DNA from: Pseudomonadota bacterium
GTDB lineage: Bacteria; Pseudomonadota; Gammaproteobacteria; Burkholderiales; Burkholderiaceae_C
Direction: 5' to 3'
DNA: 39,010 nt
Assembly (NCBI GenBank): GCA_018241185.1
Contig: JAFEEH010000206.1
Coordinates: 1 to 39,010, forward strand
Shown: positions 34,657 through 39,010 of the stretch, piece after piece
How the letters are laid out: every line of letters starts with the position of its first letter
Numbering within the stretch: the first letter of the stretch is position 1
The notes under the pieces: model-generated
Databases searched by the model: none
Told to the model about the DNA's origin: nothing
Seen by the model: the letters and a program-made list of their open reading frames with translations, nothing else
Position numbers and translations under genes: made by a program

Positions 34657-35781
34657 ATGACAGCCCCTTTGCCCCCGGCCGCCGGTCCGGAACGACCGAG
34701 CCTGCCGGGTGTGCCGCCGGCGTCCACCCCCGCCGCACCCGTCGCCTGGGCCGATCCGGCGCGCGCCGACGCCTTCGCCCGCTGGATCGAGGCGATCGCG
34801 CCCGCCCAGGGGCTGCGGCCCGACACCGTGCGGCTGGCTTCGGCCGATGCCAGCTTCCGCCGCTACCTGCGCGTCGACACCGCCACGCCGGGGCTGGCAC
34901 GCATCGTGATGGACGCGCCGCCCGACAAGGAGGACAGCCGCCCCTTCGTGAAGGTGGCGGCCTTGATGCGCGAAGCCGGCGTGACCGCGCCCGAGGTGCT
35001 CGCCTGGGACGAGCCCCAGGGCTTCATGCTGCTCGACGACCTGGGCCGGCAAACGATGCTGGACCGCATCGACCGCGACCACGCCGAGACCAACCGCCCT
35101 CGCTACGAACAGGCGATCGAGGCACTGATCCGCTGGCAACTCGCCTCCCGACCCGGCGTGCTGCCGCCCTACGACGCCGCGCTGCTGCAGCGCGAGCTGC
35201 AGCTCTTCCCCGACTGGTACCTCGCGAAGCACCGCGGTGTCGCGGTCGAAGGCAAGCTCAAGGAAACGCTGGACAAGACCTTTGCGCTGATCGTCGAGCA
35301 GAACTTGCGCGCCGCGCCGGTGTACGTGCACCGCGACTTCATGCCGCGCAACCTGATGGTGAACGGCGATGCCCTGGGGGTGCTGGACTTCCAGGACGCG
35401 GTCTACGGCCCGATCACCTACGACATCGCCAGCCTGATGCGCGATGCCTTCCTGACCTGGGAGGAAGACTTCGTCATCGACATCACCGTGCGCTACTGGC
35501 AGGCGGCGCGCAAGGCCGGGCTGCCGGTCGACGAAGACTTCGGCGACTTCTACCGCGCCGTGGAATGGATGGGCCTGCAGCGGCACCTGAAGGTCGCGGG
35601 CATCTTCGCCCGCCTCACGCTGCGCGACGGCAAGCCCAAGTACCTGGCCGACACGCCGCGCTTCATCGGCTACATCCGCGCCACGGCCAGCCGCTACCGG
35701 GAGCTGACGCCGCTGCTGCGCCTGATCGACCAGGTCGAGGGCACCGAGGCCGCGACCGGCTACGCCTTCGGCCGGCTGTGA
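34657..35781 (+). CDS. amgK: AmgK-like aminoglycoside phosphotransferase-family sugar kinase
   Basis: 374 residues. After a Pro/Ala-rich leader (1-35) comes a kinase of the APH fold: ASADASFRRYLRV (61-73), FMLLDDLG (123-130), the catalytic loop HRDFMPRN (225-232) and the metal loop DFQDAVYGP (244-252). This pattern and the position divergent from lptD fit AmgK, the anomeric MurNAc/GlcNAc kinase of cell-wall recycling. In Pseudomonas amgK and murU adjoin; here murU is at 6.4 kb and rsmE follows instead. The kinase would make MurNAc-1-phosphate for MurU. Another APH-type kinase is possible. Confidence 0.8.
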   Translation: MTAPLPPAAGPERPSLPGVPPASTPAAPVAWADPARADAFARWIEAIAPAQGLRPDTVRLASADASFRRYLRVDTATPGLARIVMDAPPDKEDSRPFVKVAALMREAGVTAPEVLAWDEPQGFMLLDDLGRQTMLDRIDRDHAETNRPRYEQAIEALIRWQLASRPGVLPPYDAALLQRELQLFPDWYLAKHRGVAVEGKLKETLDKTFALIVEQNLRAAPVYVHRDFMPRNLMVNGDALGVLDFQDAVYGPITYDIASLMRDAFLTWEEDFVIDITVRYWQAARKAGLPVDEDFGDFYRAVEWMGLQRHLKVAGIFARLTLRDGKPKYLADTPRFIGYIRATASRYRELTPLLRLIDQVEGTEAATGYAFGRL

Positions 35782-35787
35782 GTTTGC

Positions 35788-35846
35788 AAGCCAAACCGGC
35801 CTGCAGCGCCCGTCCCGCCTGCGCAAGCAGCTATTGATTTCATAGC
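35788..35846 (-). repeat. Dispersed two-hairpin repeat, copy E
   Basis: Full reverse-oriented copy (GCCAAACCGGCCTGCAGCGC, then CCGTCCCGCCTGCGC, ending with the hairpin GCTATTGATTTCATAGC). It begins seven bases after the amgK stop and ends four bases before the rsmE ATG, so it makes up nearly the whole intergenic gap. Confidence 0.8.
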
Positions 35847-35850
35847 AACC

Positions 35851-36576
35851 ATGCCGCGCATCCATTGCCCCGATGCCTTGACCCCCGGCCGGTCGCTGGC
35901 CTTGCCGGCCGGCGCCGCGCGCCATGTGCAGGTCCTTCGGCTGCAGCCGGGCGACGCACTCACACTGTTCGACGGCCGCGGCGGCGAATACGCCGCCACG
36001 GTCGAACGCATGGGCCGCAGTGACGTGCAGGTGCTGGTCGGCGCCCACGACCCGACGGAACGCGAGGCGCCGAAGGCCGTGCACCTGGCGGTCGGCATGC
36101 CGGCCAACGAACGCATGGACTGGCTGGTCGAGAAGGCCGCCGAGCTGGGCGTGGCCAGCATCCAGCCGCTGGTGACAGCGCACGGCGTGCTGCGCCTGGC
36201 CGGCGAACGGGCAGAGAAGAAACGCGCCCACTGGCAGGCGGTGGCCATCGCCGCCTGCGAACAGTGCGGCCGCAACCGCGTGCCGCCGGTGCATGCACCG
36301 CAGGGCTTCGACGCCTGGATGGCCGCGTTGCCGGACGCAGACGGCGCGCGCCTCCTGCTGGCCTTTGCGCCGGACGCCAGGGCATTGCCCGACAGCACCG
36401 CTCCAGGCGCCGCCGACATCACCGTGTTGAGCGGCCCCGAGGGCGGTCTCAACGCGCAGGAAGAAGCAGCCGCACGCGCGCTTGGCTTTCAGGCCGTGAC
36501 GCTGGGGCCCCGCGTCCTGCGCGCGGAGACGGCCGCCCTCGCGGCACTCGTGGGACTGCTCGCGCTCCCCGCCTGA
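35851..36576 (+). CDS. rsmE: 16S rRNA m3U1498 methyltransferase
   Basis: 241 residues, normal for RsmE, which methylates N3 of U1498 in 16S rRNA. The N-terminal PUA-like part includes HVQVLRLQPGDALTLFDGRGGEY. The SPOUT knot includes VGMPANERMDWLVEKAAELGV, AAIACEQCGRN-type EQCGRN, LSGPEGGLNAQEE and LGPRVLRAETAA. No ribosome site is seen; the bases just before the ATG belong to repeat copy E. Its last 88 bp overlap, in antisense, the end of the LysR-type gene on the other strand. Confidence 0.95.
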   Translation: MPRIHCPDALTPGRSLALPAGAARHVQVLRLQPGDALTLFDGRGGEYAATVERMGRSDVQVLVGAHDPTEREAPKAVHLAVGMPANERMDWLVEKAAELGVASIQPLVTAHGVLRLAGERAEKKRAHWQAVAIAACEQCGRNRVPPVHAPQGFDAWMAALPDADGARLLLAFAPDARALPDSTAPGAADITVLSGPEGGLNAQEEAAARALGFQAVTLGPRVLRAETAALAALVGLLALPA

Positions 36577-37466
36577 TCGGCCGCCGCCGACGCCGCCAGC
36601 CAGGCCGCGAAGGCCTCCACCAGCGCATCGCCGACCTTGTGGGGCGCCACGAACACGCTGTAGCCGCGCGGGCTGCGGCCCTCGTGGCCGTGCGCCTGGA
36701 GCAGCTCGCCGGCGCGCAGCTCGCGCTCGATGCAGTAGCGCGGCACCAGCCCCACGCCCAGGTCGGCACGCACCGCTTCGACGAGCATCGAGAAAAGATC
36801 GAAGCGGTGCCCGCTCGCCGCGTGCATCGGCCGGCGCGCGATACCGGCCTGGTCGAACCAGTCCTCCCAGGCGCCCAGTCGCGAACTCAGCTGCAGCAGC
36901 GGCACCTCGCGAAAGTCGCCCCGCGCCACCGCGCGCTGCCAGCGCGAGCCCGGCGCGCTCGCCACCATGCAGGCTTCGGCCATCAGCGGCCGTGCCTGCG
37001 CACCCGCCCATGCCGCATCGTCGTACTGCACCGCCACGTCGAAGGCCGGCTCCTCCATGTAGATCCGCGTCGGGAAGACCTGCAGGTGCAGGCTGCAGGC
37101 CGGCTGCAGCGCGGAAAAGGCAGGCAGACGGGGCACCAGCCAGCGCTCGGCGAAGACCGGCACCGCGCCCACCAGCAGGCGCGCGCCGTCGGGGCGCTGC
37201 GCCATCGCCTCCAGCGTGTGGTTCTCCAGGCGCAGCAGGTCGCCGGCGATCTGCGCGTGGTAGCGGCGGCCCGCGTCGGTGAGCGCCGAGCCGCGCGCCG
37301 TGCGCTGGACCAGCCGCACGCCGAGCTGGGCCTCGAGCTGGCGCAGCTGCTGGCTCACGGCGCTGTGCGTAAGGCACAGCTCCTCGGCCGCCTTGCCCAC
37401 GCCATGGTGGCGGGCAACGGCATCGAGCACGAGCAGGGCGCGGGTGGTGGGGATGTGGCGGCGCAT
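36489..37466 (-). CDS. LysR-family transcriptional regulator (GcvA-like)
   Basis: 325 residues. The helix-turn-helix is at ~5-62 (RALLVLDAVARHHGVGKAAE, LCLTHSAVSQQLRQLE). The effector domain has the GcvA/AmpR-type FDVAVQYDD and LGVGLVPRYCIERELRAGELL. The start was set at MRRHIPTTRAL; the upstream extension is Pro/Gly-rich and unlike the family. The C-terminal ~29 residues (Ala/Ser/Arg-rich) overlap rsmE in antisense, and the natural end of the domain is near AWLAAS. It is divergent from the M20 peptidase gene, its likely target. Confidence 0.88.
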   Translation of the reverse strand: MRRHIPTTRALLVLDAVARHHGVGKAAEELCLTHSAVSQQLRQLEAQLGVRLVQRTARGSALTDAGRRYHAQIAGDLLRLENHTLEAMAQRPDGARLLVGAVPVFAERWLVPRLPAFSALQPACSLHLQVFPTRIYMEEPAFDVAVQYDDAAWAGAQARPLMAEACMVASAPGSRWQRAVARGDFREVPLLQLSSRLGAWEDWFDQAGIARRPMHAASGHRFDLFSMLVEAVRADLGVGLVPRYCIERELRAGELLQAHGHEGRSPRGYSVFVAPHKVGDALVEAFAAWLAASAAADQAGSASSPTSAARAAVSARRTRGPSVTA

Positions 37467-37481
37467 GTCAAAAAAACTGAC
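37467..37481. promoter_or_regulatory. Candidate LysR dyad abutting the regulator start
   Basis: GTCA-N7-TGAC, which includes a T-N11-A core, immediately upstream of the LysR ATG at 37466. The spacer is an A run. Short arms make chance likely; position suggests autorepression. Confidence 0.3.
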
Positions 37482-37593
37482 GGCGCCGAAGATTAAAGCA
37501 GAGCGCGCCGGCGCGAGCGGACCAACAATGGGCGGCGGCCCGTGCCAGCACCGAGGCCCGCACCGACCACCCTTTCCAATCTCCGAACCCGAT

Positions 37594-38967
37594 ATGCCCC
37601 AGCTGCCGCGCCCCCTCGTCCCCACCCTGGCCCTCGCACTCGCCGTGCTCGGCGTCGGTGCCGCTCAGGCGCAGAGCTTCAGCGCGGTCGCCCCTACACC
37701 GGCGCAGGTGCGTCCGGCCGTGGACCAGGCCTACACGCAGCTGCTGTCGGCGCCGCAGGTGCAGAAGCTGCTCGAGGCGGTGAAGGCCGACCACGAACGC
37801 TCGGTCGACGACCTGAAGATGCTCACCGAGATCGAGGCGCCGCCCTTCAAGGAGCAGAAGCGCGCCGAGGCCTTCCTCGCCCGCATGAAGGCGCTGGGCC
37901 TGGCCGACGCGAGGATCGACGCCGAGGGCAACGTGGTCGGGCTGCGCAAGGGCACGGGTGGACCCGGAGGAAGTGGCCCGAAGCTGCTGATCTCGGCCCA
38001 CCTGGACACGGTGTTCCCGGCCGGCACCGACGTGAAGGTGAAGGACCTGGGCAACGGCAGGCTCGCCGCGCCCGGCATCTCGGACGACACCCGCGGCCTC
38101 GCGGTGCTGCTGTCGTGGCTGAAGGTGCTGAACGACAACAACGTGCAGACCGTGGGCGACCTGCTCTTCGTCGGCAACGTGGGAGAGGAGGAACTGGGCA
38201 ACCTGCGCGGCATGAAGCGCATCTTTGCCGACCACCTCGACATCGACGGCATGGTGGGCCTGGAGCCGGCGCCGGACGGCAGCGTGCTGATCCTGGGCAC
38301 CGGCAGCCACCGCTACGAAGTGACCTTCAAGGGCCCGGGCGGCCACAGCTACGGCGCCTTCGGCCAGGTGCCCAGCGCGATCCACGGCATGGGCCGCGCG
38401 ATCGCGAAGATCGCCGACGTGAAGACGCCGAGCTTCCCCAAGACCACCTTCACCGTCGGCACGGTGAGCGGGGGTACCTCGGTCAACACCATCGCGCCCG
38501 AGGCGAAGATGGCGGTGGACATCCGCTCCGACCAGATGGAGCCGCTGCTGGAGACCGAGAAGAAGATCCTCGCCGCCATCGACCAGGCGGTGGTCGAGGA
38601 GAACAGGCGCTGGAATGTCAACACGCTGAGCGTGAGCACCAAGCTGATCGGCGACCGCCCGGGCGGCAGGACGCCGCCTGACTCGGTGATCGTCGAGGCG
38701 GCCACGCGCGCCAACGCGTCCTTCGGCCACAAGACGCTGCTGTCGGGCGCCAGCACCGACGCCAACGTGCCGATGTCGCTCGGCATCCCGGCCATCATCG
38801 TCGGCGGCGGTGGCAAGACCGGCGGCTTCCACGCGATGAGCGAGTGGATCGACGTGACCGACGGCTGGAAGGGCGCGCAGAACTCGCTGGTCACGGTGCT
38901 GGGGCTGGTGGGCGTTCAGGGCGTGACGCAACCGCTGCTCGAGAAACGGCCGCCCCGCGCCAATTAA
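37594..38967 (+). CDS. Exported M20 family metallopeptidase
   Basis: 457 residues. A signal peptide ends AQA-Q (26/27), so it acts outside the cytoplasm, unlike most M20 enzymes. Zinc-site residues: His136 and Asp138 (SAHLDTVFP), bridging Asp164 (GISDDTRG), Glu198-Glu199 (NVGEEELGN) as base and ligand, an acid in VGLEPA, and the last His in GGFHAMSEW. The dimerisation domain (~245-350, VTFKGPGGHSYGAFG) is present. It cleaves a di/tripeptide or an acylated amino acid; substrate unknown. It is divergent from a LysR regulator. Confidence 0.9.
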   Translation: MPQLPRPLVPTLALALAVLGVGAAQAQSFSAVAPTPAQVRPAVDQAYTQLLSAPQVQKLLEAVKADHERSVDDLKMLTEIEAPPFKEQKRAEAFLARMKALGLADARIDAEGNVVGLRKGTGGPGGSGPKLLISAHLDTVFPAGTDVKVKDLGNGRLAAPGISDDTRGLAVLLSWLKVLNDNNVQTVGDLLFVGNVGEEELGNLRGMKRIFADHLDIDGMVGLEPAPDGSVLILGTGSHRYEVTFKGPGGHSYGAFGQVPSAIHGMGRAIAKIADVKTPSFPKTTFTVGTVSGGTSVNTIAPEAKMAVDIRSDQMEPLLETEKKILAAIDQAVVEENRRWNVNTLSVSTKLIGDRPGGRTPPDSVIVEAATRANASFGHKTLLSGASTDANVPMSLGIPAIIVGGGGKTGGFHAMSEWIDVTDGWKGAQNSLVTVLGLVGVQGVTQPLLEKRPPRAN

Positions 38968-39010
38968 TTCGTCACGACCCGGCCGACCCAGGTGCCGGGC
39001 AGGGTTGAGT
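38968..39010. other. Window end, no feature
   Basis: The final 43 bases follow the M20 peptidase stop. No hairpin or start codon that can be judged from this fragment was seen. Confidence 0.5.

Noticed and set aside
34651-37377. 908-codon open frame on the minus strand across amgK, rsmE and the LysR gene
   Set aside because: It crosses three recognisable genes, has skewed Arg/Gly/Ala composition and no domain; it is typical of GC-rich antisense frames.
37467-37593. Full LysR-type promoter for the M20 peptidase
   Set aside because: The only dyad abuts the regulator ATG and no -35/-10 pair lies at the matching distance, so only the dyad was listed at low confidence.

Overview
The window is GC-rich, gene-dense chromosomal DNA of a betaproteobacterium, most likely a Comamonadaceae member (Variovorax/Acidovorax-like). 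The evidence is the third-position GC codon use, a Bug-type tripartite tricarboxylate receptor, the gene repertoire, and several copies of a short two-hairpin repeat of a kind I recall from that family. No rRNA, tRNA, CRISPR array, transposase or prophage gene was seen.

Layout. 1-4.2 kb: the 3' end of a SulP transporter, a 25-residue membrane peptide, then transketolase and GAPDH on the minus strand, separated by a long imperfect palindrome. 4.3-7.2 kb: a Pro/Gly-rich lipoprotein, AdoMet decarboxylase and a MurU-like uridylyltransferase. 7.2-13 kb: two paralogous Cys-rich lipoproteins of unknown function flanking PepP. 13.3-18.7 kb: a LysR-centred locus. On one side lie a Rid-family protein and a DadA-like oxidase, on the other a Bug solute receptor and an amidase. 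Both arms carry the same CGTTGC-N7-GCAACG dyad, 82 bp from each start codon and centred near -65 of matching promoter-like sequences. 18.8-25.7 kb: a PepSY protein, then a minus-strand cluster of SPFH protein, zinc-ribbon/DUF4178 protein, DUF350 protein, membrane-anchored aminopropyltransferase homologue and Tat-exported FAD oxidoreductase. 25.9-29.6 kb: malic enzyme, a secreted barnase-like RNase with barstar, and a likely overlooked small gene. 29.6-34.5 kb: lptD-surA-rsmA, with a 161-bp palindromic element where pdxA lies in E. coli. 34.7-39 kb: an AmgK-like kinase, RsmE, a second LysR regulator and an exported M20 peptidase.

How the genes fit together. GAPDH, transketolase and malic enzyme are central carbon metabolism. 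LptD, SurA, AmgK and MurU serve the envelope; AmgK and MurU would form the MurNAc recycling route but lie about 28 kb apart here. AdoMet decarboxylase (6 kb) makes the substrate that the aminopropyltransferase homologue (22 kb) would use, so the SPFH-to-FAD cluster may be a membrane-associated polyamine system. That cluster and the LysR double operator are the most interesting parts.

Six copies or fragments of the two-hairpin repeat are scattered through the window. One lies in frame inside the FAD oxidoreductase gene, one inside murU, one ends four bases before the rsmE start, and one sits inside the SPFH operon.
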